From positions 1-32,909 of IMG/VR virus record IMGVR_UViG_3300044568_001507: a stretch of 32,909 bases of DNA; one strand, given 5' to 3'. Positions 16,004-23,414 of the stretch are shown here, piece after piece. The translations under genes were made by a program, and so were the position numbers. Position 1 is the first letter of the stretch. Every line of letters starts with the position of its first letter. The notes beneath the pieces are model-generated. The model saw nothing but the letters and a program-made list of their open reading frames with translations, did no database searches and was not told where the DNA came from. Source of the stretch: a virus.

Positions 16004-16020
16004 CAAAAGTATTACTTTTG
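16004..16020. repeat. Palindromic repeat, copy A
   Basis: CAAAAGTATTACTTTTG: perfect 8-bp arms around one central base. The stop codon of the 73-aa gene (16012-16014) lies in the middle. Six bases separate it from the -35 box of module A. Confidence 0.85.
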
Positions 16021-16233
16021 CGTAATTTCATCAACTTTTTGGGTGTATTCTAAACGGCTCAATACCAGTTGGTACATGCAATATACCAAAAGTGTAATAC
16101 TTCCTACTGACAGTATTTTAGAGATTTCATCTGCGGTTAAACCTGTTAACAAAAGTTGTACTCCAACTGATACGGTACAAATCACAGCAAGGATTCCTGC
16201 TGTCTGTAATGCGGCTTTGAGTTTTAAATTCAT
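16012..16233 (-). CDS. Small two-helix membrane protein, 73 aa
   Basis: Two hydrophobic segments, about 11-31 (TAGILAVICTVSVGVQLLL) and 42-59 (VGSITLLVYCMYQLVLSR), joined by a short polar turn, then a charged tail ending in QK. It would sit in the inner membrane of the infected cell. AAAGGAAC precedes the ATG. A consensus promoter (TTGACA-17-TATAAT) stands upstream, so it is very likely early. Phages use such proteins for superinfection exclusion or membrane changes, but no family is recognised. Confidence 0.7.
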   Translation of the reverse strand: MNLKLKAALQTAGILAVICTVSVGVQLLLTGLTADEISKILSVGSITLLVYCMYQLVLSRLEYTQKVDEITQK

Positions 16234-16259
16234 ATGTTCCTTTGTTTCTTTATGTGTAT

Positions 16260-16288
16260 ATTATAGCAAAAGGCCAATTAGTTGTCAA
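16260..16288 (-). promoter_or_regulatory. Perfect consensus sigma-70 promoter, module B
   Basis: TTGACA (16288-16283), 17 nt, TATAAT (16265-16260) on the minus strand, with TGC before the -10. It drives the 73-aa membrane protein. The same arrangement as module A, and the sequence on either side of the -10 box is shared. Confidence 0.88.
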
Positions 16289-16294
16289 TTACAG

Positions 16295-16311
16295 CAAAAG
16301 TATTACTTTTG
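16295..16311. repeat. Palindromic repeat, copy B
   Basis: Identical to copy A over 17 bp. It contains the stop codon of the 76-aa gene (16303-16305); both upstream genes end CAA AAG TAA because of the repeat. Confidence 0.85.
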
Positions 16312-16533
16312 GAAATCAACCAGTCGCTTGACAAGAATTCCGTGTTCAGCATCCATTTCCTCGTTAGAAACGTAGAAGTCTGTGGTAGGGTCATAATAGC
16401 GACCTTCCTTTGGATCATAATATAGCACTCGTCCTGACGCATACTTGAATGGACCTTCTAGTCCGGCACGTGGGCCATACTTTTGGCGCATCATGTCTGT
16501 TTCGAACTTGTCTGCAATAATTCGGTATCCCAT
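16303..16533 (-). CDS. Small hypothetical protein with YDP repeats, 76 aa
   Basis: Contains RVLYYDPKEGRYYDPTTDFY (35-54), with two YYDP copies, a stretch I associate with small conserved proteins of marine T4-like phages. The N-terminus MGYRIIADKFETDMM precedes it. AGGGG lies before the ATG and promoter module C stands upstream, so it is probably made early. Function unknown. It ends in QK within palindrome copy B. Confidence 0.7.
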   Translation of the reverse strand: MGYRIIADKFETDMMRQKYGPRAGLEGPFKYASGRVLYYDPKEGRYYDPTTDFYVSNEEMDAEHGILVKRLVDFQK

Positions 16534-16562
16534 GTCAGCCCCTTTTTGCTTTGTATGCCACT

Positions 16563-16591
16563 ATTTTAGCAAAATGGGAATTATTGGTCAA
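16563..16591 (-). promoter_or_regulatory. Strong sigma-70 promoter, module C
   Basis: TTGACC (16591-16586), 17 nt, TAAAAT (16568-16563) on the minus strand, with TGC before the -10. It drives the 76-aa gene. It differs from modules A and B chiefly in the -10 box. Confidence 0.78.
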
Positions 16592-16597
16592 TTACAG

Positions 16598-16614
16598 CAA
16601 AAGTATTACTTTTT
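16598..16614. repeat. Palindromic repeat, copy C (one end base changed)
   Basis: AAAAGTA and TACTTTT arms around one base; the outermost pair of the other copies is broken by T in place of G at 16614. The stop codon of the glycosyltransferase gene (16613-16615) starts within its edge. Confidence 0.75.
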
Positions 16615-17416
16615 ACTGCCACAGTAGTTGTATCACAGGATCTGTGCTTTCGTGTGGTTTTGGCCGGCCGTGAAACACAACCACACTGGTACCGGGTTGA
16701 ATTCGAACCCCAGTACTAGGTTTAACATGTTTTCTTTTTGCAAAGTCGTACCCGCCGTCTAGACATTGCCAGCGGAAACTTTCAAATCGAAAGTCGTCTA
16801 CAAAACGTCTTTGATTCACATCCAATACAGCACTAAGGTAATCTTGGTCTCCAGGGTAACTTTTAATCGTGGTGTTGAAATCTGCTTGTGAGAATTTATC
16901 CCATACCCAAGCAAAACGATCAACATTGAACCACATCATGCTGGAGTTCATTGTGACGGTATTGTGTCCTTGTAGATATCTAAAATCTCTAATGGTCCAA
17001 AGATAGTTGGTGTCCAATTCAGGAATCCAGCCCAAATGATTGGCAATCACCACGTCTAGATCAAAGTACAACAAGTTGCCTGAAAAATGATTGGGATTAA
17101 ACAACTGCATCTTGTACCACCAGGACTTTTTTGGACCGCCTATGCCCCAATCATCTAGTATGTGCTTGATCATGTGTGGCGGTACTGACCTGTTGTGTTC
17201 TGTGTACACATGAAAACGTATGCCACCCGGAAGCCAGCGTGTGAGCATGTTGTACAGTCGTTCCACATACTGCCAGTCATAACCAGTGCCATGGATAACA
17301 CAGGCACAATCAATCACTGTGGATTGGCTCACTGTGGCTGATGGCTTTCTTTTTGATTCACGATGTGCTTGTCTGGCCGCACGATGCTGTTGCTTGAGTT
17401 CTCGATCGGTTTTCAT
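16613..17416 (-). CDS. GT-A type glycosyltransferase
   Basis: 267 aa. ATG 17416 overlaps the upstream stop (ATGA). After a basic, Arg/Gln-rich N-terminus (about 1-30), the domain has a nucleotide-binding start (IDCACVIHGTGYDW), the DxD metal site LYFDLDVV (117-123, DLD 119-121), a WYKM segment before it and a C-terminal VVVFHGRPKPHE that is typical of GT8-like and related enzymes. It transfers a sugar from a nucleotide-sugar to an unknown acceptor in the cytoplasm. It ends the glycan-gene run and is followed by promoter module C. Confidence 0.8.
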   Translation of the reverse strand: MKTDRELKQQHRAARQAHRESKRKPSATVSQSTVIDCACVIHGTGYDWQYVERLYNMLTRWLPGGIRFHVYTEHNRSVPPHMIKHILDDWGIGGPKKSWWYKMQLFNPNHFSGNLLYFDLDVVIANHLGWIPELDTNYLWTIRDFRYLQGHNTVTMNSSMMWFNVDRFAWVWDKFSQADFNTTIKSYPGDQDYLSAVLDVNQRRFVDDFRFESFRWQCLDGGYDFAKRKHVKPSTGVRIQPGTSVVVFHGRPKPHESTDPVIQLLWQ

Positions 17417-18204
17417 TCGACCACCGGGGCATGATTCCAATATTGTGGATAGTTTTTCAATACCGATTGTACTTCGTCGGGGTATGCAGTATCAATGGTT
17501 TGGGTGGTACACTTGTGATTGATTGCTGATATTGTGTCCAAGCGTTTGAATGCTTCAAGTATTTGGTCTGGATCTCTGTGCTGGCTTTCAATACAACTAC
17601 GAGCTTTGTTTTTTACTAGCTCGTCTGTGCCAATCCAGGTCCAGTGCCAGCCCACTGGTTCTTTTAGTCCCACACAATGACTGCGATCTTTGCGTTTGAC
17701 ATTTTGTCCTTTGTACAATTCATGCGGGGTAGCGAACATACGCTTTCTAGCCGCCACACTGCCTTTCCAATTACGGTCAGCCTTTTGATCAAAACGGTAC
17801 ATGTACATTTCAAATCCACAAGTGACTGCACAATCATTAGCGTTCATTAAATCAACAATGGCTGACCACTTGGTAGGATCTATTATCTCATCAAGGTCAC
17901 CGTGAATAACAATGTCTTCATCACTGTACTGATTGATAGCAGGTTGAAGACCCTGTCGCATCATGGTTTCACAAATCAAGTTGGTTTGATCTTCGTTTAA
18001 TTCCAATGTGACCACTTGTATGCGATCTGGATATTTTTGTTGATACCGCGCCAAGTTGTTGGTTAGATTATAAGGTTTGGGTATGCCGCTGAACGTTCGG
18101 CTGGCTTCCAACACTATCCAGCGGTCAACAAAGTGGTTGGTAATTGCTAGATGTATATCCAGCATGTCAAATTCATCATTGAATAAAAATGTATCTATAA
18201 TCAT
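17413..18204 (-). CDS. GT17-like glycosyltransferase
   Basis: 263 aa. The N-terminus IIDTFLFNDEFDMLDIHL and the following WIVLEASRTFSG match the GT17 family (beta-1,4-N-acetylglucosaminyltransferase type). HGDLDEI (101-107) supplies the acidic metal-binding site and GWHWTWIG the later conserved Trp-rich block. The bacterial and phage members are uncharacterised as to acceptor. It is coupled to the upstream methyltransferase by TAATG and to the next transferase by ATGA, so a shared glycan pathway is likely. Confidence 0.82.
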   Translation of the reverse strand: MIIDTFLFNDEFDMLDIHLAITNHFVDRWIVLEASRTFSGIPKPYNLTNNLARYQQKYPDRIQVVTLELNEDQTNLICETMMRQGLQPAINQYSDEDIVIHGDLDEIIDPTKWSAIVDLMNANDCAVTCGFEMYMYRFDQKADRNWKGSVAARKRMFATPHELYKGQNVKRKDRSHCVGLKEPVGWHWTWIGTDELVKNKARSCIESQHRDPDQILEAFKRLDTISAINHKCTTQTIDTAYPDEVQSVLKNYPQYWNHAPVVE

Positions 18205-18842
18205 TAGAATTGAAATATTATTTGGTATTCATCGTGGATGGGATGATGATTCTTGGTTTCAAGATATTCCACGATAGCACGGCCTTTGCCTGTGCGAGCG
18301 TGAGTAGCAGCCCAACGACTGTTGTCATCTATGGCCACAATGCAACCTGGCTTTAGGTAAGGTTCGATTGAGAGAAATTCTTTGAGATGATGCTGGGCGC
18401 TGTCTGTGTCATCGTGCCATTTGACATCCCAGGAATCTAAATAGTATAAATCAACTTGGTCTCGATCTGGCATGGCATCTAACCAGGCAACACTGTCACT
18501 GCATGCAACACTAAATCGATCACTAACAATGTGTGACCGTGCAATATCAACTGCCACAGAGTCAATGTCCACACTACGCATTTGGCCACCGTGCCAGTCC
18601 ACAAATTCTGTGAACAACGCTGCACTCTGTCCATCTTTCCAGTTGCCTGGATTTCTTAGAGTACCAGTTTCTACTATCACGAAGTTTTCTTGGCGTTGAC
18701 TCAACAGCAGATCAAACATGATGTCAAATCCGCTGGCTCGCTTGTAAATGCCCTCGACCAGCCGCCGCTTGGCCCCACTGACGTTGGGATTTAGTAAATC
18801 ATAGTATGTGTTGCGATAGTGTTCTTGCCAAGATGTATTCAT
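18204..18842 (-). CDS. SAM-dependent methyltransferase
   Basis: 212 aa. Motif I is IVETGTLRNPGNW (56-68), followed by RSVDIDSVAVDIARSH (89-104) with the SAM-ribose acidic residue, and LYYLDSWDV. The C-terminal CIVAIDDNSRW resembles small-molecule methyltransferases of the family 24 type. The acceptor is probably a sugar, given its neighbours, but that is inference. No clear ribosome site is seen before the ATG; the upstream gene ends 20 nt before. Confidence 0.78.
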   Translation of the reverse strand: MNTSWQEHYRNTYYDLLNPNVSGAKRRLVEGIYKRASGFDIMFDLLLSQRQENFVIVETGTLRNPGNWKDGQSAALFTEFVDWHGGQMRSVDIDSVAVDIARSHIVSDRFSVACSDSVAWLDAMPDRDQVDLYYLDSWDVKWHDDTDSAQHHLKEFLSIEPYLKPGCIVAIDDNSRWAATHARTGKGRAIVEYLETKNHHPIHDEYQIIFQF

Positions 18843-18862
18843 ATGGTATTTAAATCATCTTG

Positions 18863-19432
18863 TTATTGTGCGTTTGGTTTTGTTACCAGCCAACAACGTC
18901 CTGATCTGCGTACCTTTATATCCTGGGGTCGAAAGAAGTCCCAGACTGCCTGTTGTACTCCCGGATAGCCTTTGGTATAATCATCTCCGGCAAACATGGC
19001 TCCTGGCCGCATTTTTGGCCACCATGCTTGAAGATCTTTGGTCACTGCTTCGTAACTGTGTCCGGCATCCACATAACAAAAATCCACAGATTTAGCCGCA
19101 AACTCAGCAGCGGCGTCCCAACTCATCATGTTCAGCATGGTGATGTGATCAATAACAGGATCAACATTTTTACGGAAAATGTTCTGTAGATCTTGCACTA
19201 TGGCCTGATCATATGCTATTGTAGTTTCACCCTTCCAACTATCCACACAATAAAATTCACCTAGTTTTTTTCGATTCAGCAATTCAACCACACAATATGC
19301 CGCACTGCGTCCAGTCCAGGATCCCAGTTCAACCCAGGTGCCCGATTTTGGAAACTGATCCAACACTATGTCAAGCATTATTGTGTTTTTGTGACTCATA
19401 AAACCTGAGATATTTTGATAGAAATGTTGCAT
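18863..19432 (-). CDS. Class I methyltransferase (family 24 type)
   Basis: 189 aa. I start at ATG 19432 (MQHFYQNISGF), which matches how relatives begin; ATG 19447 would add five residues but lies inside a TATAAT-like box. Motif I is WVELGSWTGRSA (33-44); later CYVDAGHSYEAVTKDLQAWW and AMFAGDDY are diagnostic of the family, which methylates sugars and related metabolites. It heads the long minus-strand run and is divergent from the cytidylyltransferase-cupin gene. Confidence 0.82.
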   Translation of the reverse strand: MQHFYQNISGFMSHKNTIMLDIVLDQFPKSGTWVELGSWTGRSAAYCVVELLNRKKLGEFYCVDSWKGETTIAYDQAIVQDLQNIFRKNVDPVIDHITMLNMMSWDAAAEFAAKSVDFCYVDAGHSYEAVTKDLQAWWPKMRPGAMFAGDDYTKGYPGVQQAVWDFFRPQDIKVRRSGRCWLVTKPNAQ

Positions 19433-19457
19433 TTTTATATTTACCATTATATACGCC

Positions 19458-19465
19458 TATAAATA
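19458..19465 (+). promoter_or_regulatory. Consensus T4-type late promoter box TATAAATA
   Basis: Exact TATAAATA ending 5 nt before ATG 19471, where transcription would start on the ATG. It leads the plus-strand glycan operon of five genes. T4 late promoters have no -35 box and need gp55-type sigma, which is not in the window. Confidence 0.6.
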
Positions 19466-19470
19466 TCAAC

Positions 19471-20229
19471 ATGAAAATCGTAATTGTTACAGGCGGCTTT
19501 GATCCGCTACATTCCGGACATATCTCTTACCTCAATCACGCAGACCACTTAGGTGATCACGTGGTTGTAGGACTAAACTCAGATGCGTGGCTCACACGCA
19601 AAAAAGGCCGCCCGTTCATGCCTTGGCGTGAACGCATGATTGTGTTGGACAATCTACACATGGTTGGGGAAGTAATTGAATTCAACGACGATGACGGATC
19701 CAGCATTGATGCTATTCGCAAAGTCAAGGAAAAATATCCCAACGACGAAATCATCTTTGCCAATGGCGGAGATAGAACATCCAAAAACATTCCAGAACAG
19801 GTGTTTGATGATGTGGAGTTTGTGTTTGGAGTTGGAGGAGACAACAAAGCCAATTCCAGTTCGTGGATCTTGGAAGAATGGAAATCGCCCAAGACTGCAC
19901 GTGCCTGGGGCTACTATCGTGTGCTACACGAAGTGGGAAATCATGTCAAACTCAAAGAACTTACTGTGGCTCCAAAAACATGCTTGAGTATGCAACGACA
20001 CGAAAAACGTGCAGAGTTCTGGTTTGTGGCCGAAGGTGAGGCCACTGTGTATACTGTGGACCCGCACTCAACTGATCGTGACTTAATGGCCAGCCCAGCA
20101 CAGCATCAATCAACATGGATCAAGTTGAATGAATGGCATCAACTGTGTAACGAAACAGATCAACCACTACGACTAATCGAAATTCAGTATGGTGAAGATT
20201 GTGTAGAAGAGGATATTGAACGCAGATGA
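19471..20229 (+). CDS. Cytidylyltransferase-type domain fused to a cupin (PMI-like)
   Basis: 252 aa. Residues 1-140 are a nucleotidyltransferase of the RfaE/HldE C-terminal or glycerol-3-phosphate cytidylyltransferase type: GGFDPLHSGH (8-17, HxGH) and KANSSSWILEEW. From about 143 a type II phosphomannose-isomerase-like cupin begins: WGYYRVLHEV, LKELTVAPKT, LSMQRHEKRAEFWFVAEGEA. The pair could activate a sugar phosphate and isomerise or bind a sugar for heptose- or mannose-based glycan. The fused order is unusual. It leads the operon and is ATGA-coupled to the GT8 gene. Confidence 0.85.
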   Translation: MKIVIVTGGFDPLHSGHISYLNHADHLGDHVVVGLNSDAWLTRKKGRPFMPWRERMIVLDNLHMVGEVIEFNDDDGSSIDAIRKVKEKYPNDEIIFANGGDRTSKNIPEQVFDDVEFVFGVGGDNKANSSSWILEEWKSPKTARAWGYYRVLHEVGNHVKLKELTVAPKTCLSMQRHEKRAEFWFVAEGEATVYTVDPHSTDRDLMASPAQHQSTWIKLNEWHQLCNETDQPLRLIEIQYGEDCVEEDIERR

Positions 20230-20915
20230 AAGATATCATCCCAATCTTTGTTGGCTATGATCCACGCGAAGCCATAGCATATCATACCTGCGTCAACAGC
20301 ATTATTAGAAATGCAAGTCGTCCTGTGAGCATTGTGCCTGTGGCACTTAACCTGTTTCGGGACTACAACGAAACACATACTGATGGCAGTAACCACTTTA
20401 TCTACACACGTTTCTTGGTTCCGTATCTTATGGGATTCTCCGGATCGGCCATCTTCATTGATGGAGACATGATTGTGCGTGGTGATATTGTAGAACTTTG
20501 GAACATGCGAGATGTATATAAAGATGTGCAAGTGGTCAAACATGATTATAAAACTCGCATGCCTGTAAAATACTTGGGATCACCAAATGAAGACTATCCT
20601 CGAAAAAATTGGTCTAGTGTTATTCTGTGGAATTGTAGTAGCTTTCCTAACCGGCGACTTACTCCCGAGTTCATCCAACGATCCACAGGTAGTGAGCTCC
20701 ACCGTTTCTCGTGGTTAGACGATGAGCGTGTTGGTGAGCTACCTCGAGAATGGAATTGGTTGCCCGATGAATACGGGCCAAACCCCGCGGCCAAGCTCTT
20801 GCATTATACCTTGGGCACTCCCTGCTTTCACGAGTTTGCTGACACTCCCCAGGGCAGTGAGTGGCACCGAGAGCGCATACTAACCGAGTACTGCCAACAA
20901 AGAGATATCGAATGA
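20226..20915 (+). CDS. GT8-family glycosyltransferase
   Basis: 229 aa. IPIFVGYDPREAIAYHTCVN (5-24) and IFIDGDMIV (76-84, DxD at 79-81) are typical of the glycogenin/LPS galactosyltransferase family. A conserved LLHYTLGTPCF segment near the C-terminus carries a metal-binding His. It transfers a hexose to an unknown acceptor. ATGA overlaps on both sides with neighbours. Confidence 0.85.
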   Translation: MKDIIPIFVGYDPREAIAYHTCVNSIIRNASRPVSIVPVALNLFRDYNETHTDGSNHFIYTRFLVPYLMGFSGSAIFIDGDMIVRGDIVELWNMRDVYKDVQVVKHDYKTRMPVKYLGSPNEDYPRKNWSSVILWNCSSFPNRRLTPEFIQRSTGSELHRFSWLDDERVGELPREWNWLPDEYGPNPAAKLLHYTLGTPCFHEFADTPQGSEWHRERILTEYCQQRDIE

Positions 20916-21721
20916 CCAATTTTATTTTTTTAAGCAAGGGCAACCAGGACGAGTATATCAACATGCTGGCCAAAAGTGCCGGACAAGAGCCCACTGATAC
21001 AGACTTTTTTGACTACAAATATGATGTGCTGATGGACGGAATGACTCCAGTCATGCGTGGCATACTCAAGTACAAAATTATGAGAAAATGCCTGGAAGAC
21101 CAAAAAGATTTTTACTATGTAGATTCAGGTTACGTGGGCAACAATATCAGTGCAAAAAATCCCATGGGAAACAAATTGTATCATCGCATTGTGCGTAATG
21201 ATCTACAACACACAGCCATCGTGCCACGGCCCAGTGATCGCTGGCAGGCACTGGGAATTCAATTGCAACCAAGAAAGTTTGGTAGAAAAATTATTGTGGC
21301 AGCGCCTGACGAAAAGCCCTGCAGGTACTACGGCATTGATCAACAACAATGGGTTGAACAAACTGTTGCAGAAATAAAAACATATACAGATCGCCCTGTG
21401 GAGGTTAGACAACGGGCACCCAAACGTATTGACCGTGTGTCCACTGCACCGTTACATCAAATGTTGGCCAATGACGTACATGTCTTGGTTACATTTAATA
21501 GTGTTGCGGCAGTAGAATCAATATTTGCCGGTGTGCCAGCATTTGTGATGGCTCCTAGCCATGTGGCTGAACCAGTGGCCAGCAAAGATCTGAGTAAGAT
21601 TGAAAACCCAGTCTGGGCCGACCAAGACACGCTGGAAGCATGGTGCCACAGCATGGCTTATGGACAATATCACGTGAGAGAATTACGTGATGGTACAGCA
21701 TTTAGGATGATGCAAGAATGA
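20912..21721 (+). CDS. Capsule-polysaccharide-type protein, copy 1
   Basis: 269 aa; ATG 20912 chosen by ATGA overlap, so the upstream in-frame ATG at 20861 is excluded. The C-terminal half has VAEIKTYTDRPVEVRQR, VLVTFNSVAAVESIFAGVPA and DLSKIENPVWADQDTLEAW, shared with the proteins at 21718-22683 and 25587-26414. These look like the donor-binding half of GT-B or KpsS-like capsule enzymes. The N-terminal part is divergent. The activity is not proven. Confidence 0.65.
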   Translation: MTNFIFLSKGNQDEYINMLAKSAGQEPTDTDFFDYKYDVLMDGMTPVMRGILKYKIMRKCLEDQKDFYYVDSGYVGNNISAKNPMGNKLYHRIVRNDLQHTAIVPRPSDRWQALGIQLQPRKFGRKIIVAAPDEKPCRYYGIDQQQWVEQTVAEIKTYTDRPVEVRQRAPKRIDRVSTAPLHQMLANDVHVLVTFNSVAAVESIFAGVPAFVMAPSHVAEPVASKDLSKIENPVWADQDTLEAWCHSMAYGQYHVRELRDGTAFRMMQE

Positions 21722-22683
21722 AAGTTACAAGTTATTTGGCTACCTTGCCCAAAAAGGATCAATACACCGCAGAGTCTTTGCAAAAAGCACAAGACAAAAG
21801 CAACACACTGAGATATTTTATTCAAGGTGTAAATGCGCAAGATGACGAAGGAATCATATTCGACGATTTAACGTATGAGCCCAGCGATGTGGCTGTTATA
21901 CTAGGATGGGTACACGAACATGGAAAGACTTCCTCTCATTTGCAATTAAGACAAAACATTGTAGATGGACAACGTGCAAATAATGGCAGAACAGTAATAG
22001 CCGATTCAAATTTATTCTTGTATAGAAACACCAATAACCCCGGTTATTGGTTGCGATACAGTTACGATGGTGTGTTCCCCAACACGGGAGAATATTGCGA
22101 TCAAACACCTGATCCTGAACGTTGGCAAACTATACAGGCACAAACAGGCGTACAGTTGGAGCCTTGGCGCACACAAGGCGATCACATATTGTTGTGTCTT
22201 CAACGTGATGGCGGATGGAGCATGGCTGGATGGGACGTGATTGATTGGGCAATAAAAACCATTTCAGAGATAAGAAAATATACCGATCGTCCCATTAGAA
22301 TACGTTCTCATCCTGGGGACAAGCGGGCTGTGAAATATTGTGAGCGTTTGCTTAAACTGTGTATTGGCCGTAGGTTATTAAACGTACATCTTAGCACAGC
22401 AGGTAGCACTCTCATGTATGATTTTAAAAATTGTTGGGCTGTGGTCAATCATAATTCCAGTCCTGCTGTGGCTGCCGCCATTGAAGGTATACCAGTGTTT
22501 GTGACTGATCCAGATCGTAGCCAAGCACGAGACATAGCAGGATCTGGACTCAACAGAATCGAAAAACCACACACTCCTGATAGACTGGCATGGATACAAC
22601 GTATCTCACAGTTTCACTGGAGTCACGAAGAACTACAATCCGGCGCATGCTGGGCACATATGAAAAAATGGGCAAAAAAATGA
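21718..22683 (+). CDS. Capsule-polysaccharide-type protein, copy 2
   Basis: 321 aa, the longest of three paralogues. Shared blocks are SEIRKYTDRPIRIRSHPGDK, CWAVVNHNSSPAVAAAIEGI and LNRIEKPHTPDRLAWIQRIS. The N-terminal half includes DVAVILGWVHEHGKTSSHLQ. ATGA overlaps link it to copy 1 and to the next transferase. A polysaccharide or glycan transferase role is inferred from family resemblance and neighbours. Confidence 0.65.
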   Translation: MKVTSYLATLPKKDQYTAESLQKAQDKSNTLRYFIQGVNAQDDEGIIFDDLTYEPSDVAVILGWVHEHGKTSSHLQLRQNIVDGQRANNGRTVIADSNLFLYRNTNNPGYWLRYSYDGVFPNTGEYCDQTPDPERWQTIQAQTGVQLEPWRTQGDHILLCLQRDGGWSMAGWDVIDWAIKTISEIRKYTDRPIRIRSHPGDKRAVKYCERLLKLCIGRRLLNVHLSTAGSTLMYDFKNCWAVVNHNSSPAVAAAIEGIPVFVTDPDRSQARDIAGSGLNRIEKPHTPDRLAWIQRISQFHWSHEELQSGACWAHMKKWAKK

Positions 22684-23414
22684 TTCAAGTTATAACAAGT
22701 TTTAACCAGAACTACTATGATCTTATTGGTCGAGATAGTGTAGAAAGTTTTCTTAAATACTGGCCCGAAGAATTAAAATTAACCTGTTACGTCGAAGGAC
22801 TTAGATTGCCCGAGCACGAACGCATTGAGCAAATAGATTTTTCCGAGTTAGATCCTGATTATGAGCAATTTCAACAAGAGACTGGGTTGAATCAAAGTCA
22901 AAAAAAGTTTGCCAAGAAGGCCTATAGTTTTATGCATGCTCTCAAGCATTCAAAAGCAGATTGGATTTTTTGGATGGACGCTGACGTTGTTACCGTCAGA
23001 GACTTGCCAATAGAAATGTTAGAAAACATATTGAAATCTGGTTGCTTGTCTATGTACATGGGAGTGACTTATACTTCTGATAAAGCAGGAAATGCTGGCA
23101 ACTGGTTGGTACCCGAAACTGGCATCTTTGCTGTGAATACTCGACACTGGCAGTTCAAAACGTTTAGAGCAGAATATCTTAGAAGGTATCACGAAAGAGA
23201 CCACGCTGACTTGCGTAGATTTTATGATAATGATGTTTTTGGTGCTGCCCTTGGAGTGGTCAAACAATGTCGTGTGAATGACCTTTGTCATGGATTTGCT
23301 AAACCTTACAAAACACCACTACCGCACACAGTACTGGGCGAACACTTGATACACTACAAGGCCAAACATTCCAAAGCGGAATACAGTCAAGAAACTGCGG
23401 ATGAAGACCAGTAA
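22680..23414 (+). CDS. GT-A glycosyltransferase, paralogue of 23387-24211
   Basis: 244 aa; start at 22680 from ATGA overlap (an earlier ATG at 22590 would lie in the upstream gene). IQVITSFNQNYYDLIGRDS, SFLKYWPEEL and DWIFWMDADVV (94-104, DxD 100-102) match the same design as the convergent gene on the other strand. Its last 28 nt overlap that gene. It transfers a sugar to an unknown acceptor. Confidence 0.8.
   Translation: MIQVITSFNQNYYDLIGRDSVESFLKYWPEELKLTCYVEGLRLPEHERIEQIDFSELDPDYEQFQQETGLNQSQKKFAKKAYSFMHALKHSKADWIFWMDADVVTVRDLPIEMLENILKSGCLSMYMGVTYTSDKAGNAGNWLVPETGIFAVNTRHWQFKTFRAEYLRRYHERDHADLRRFYDNDVFGAALGVVKQCRVNDLCHGFAKPYKTPLPHTVLGEHLIHYKAKHSKAEYSQETADEDQ

Noticed and set aside
16004-16614. 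Reading the palindromes as intrinsic terminators
   Set aside because: The arms are A/T-rich with a one-base centre; folded as RNA only about six weak pairs with a UAAUA loop remain, and no T-tract follows. A weak terminator role is not excluded, but operator or recombination site fits better.
20861-20911. Longer N-terminus for the first capsule-type protein
   Set aside because: The extension lies in the GT8 gene; the ATGA overlap at 20912 gives a better supported start.
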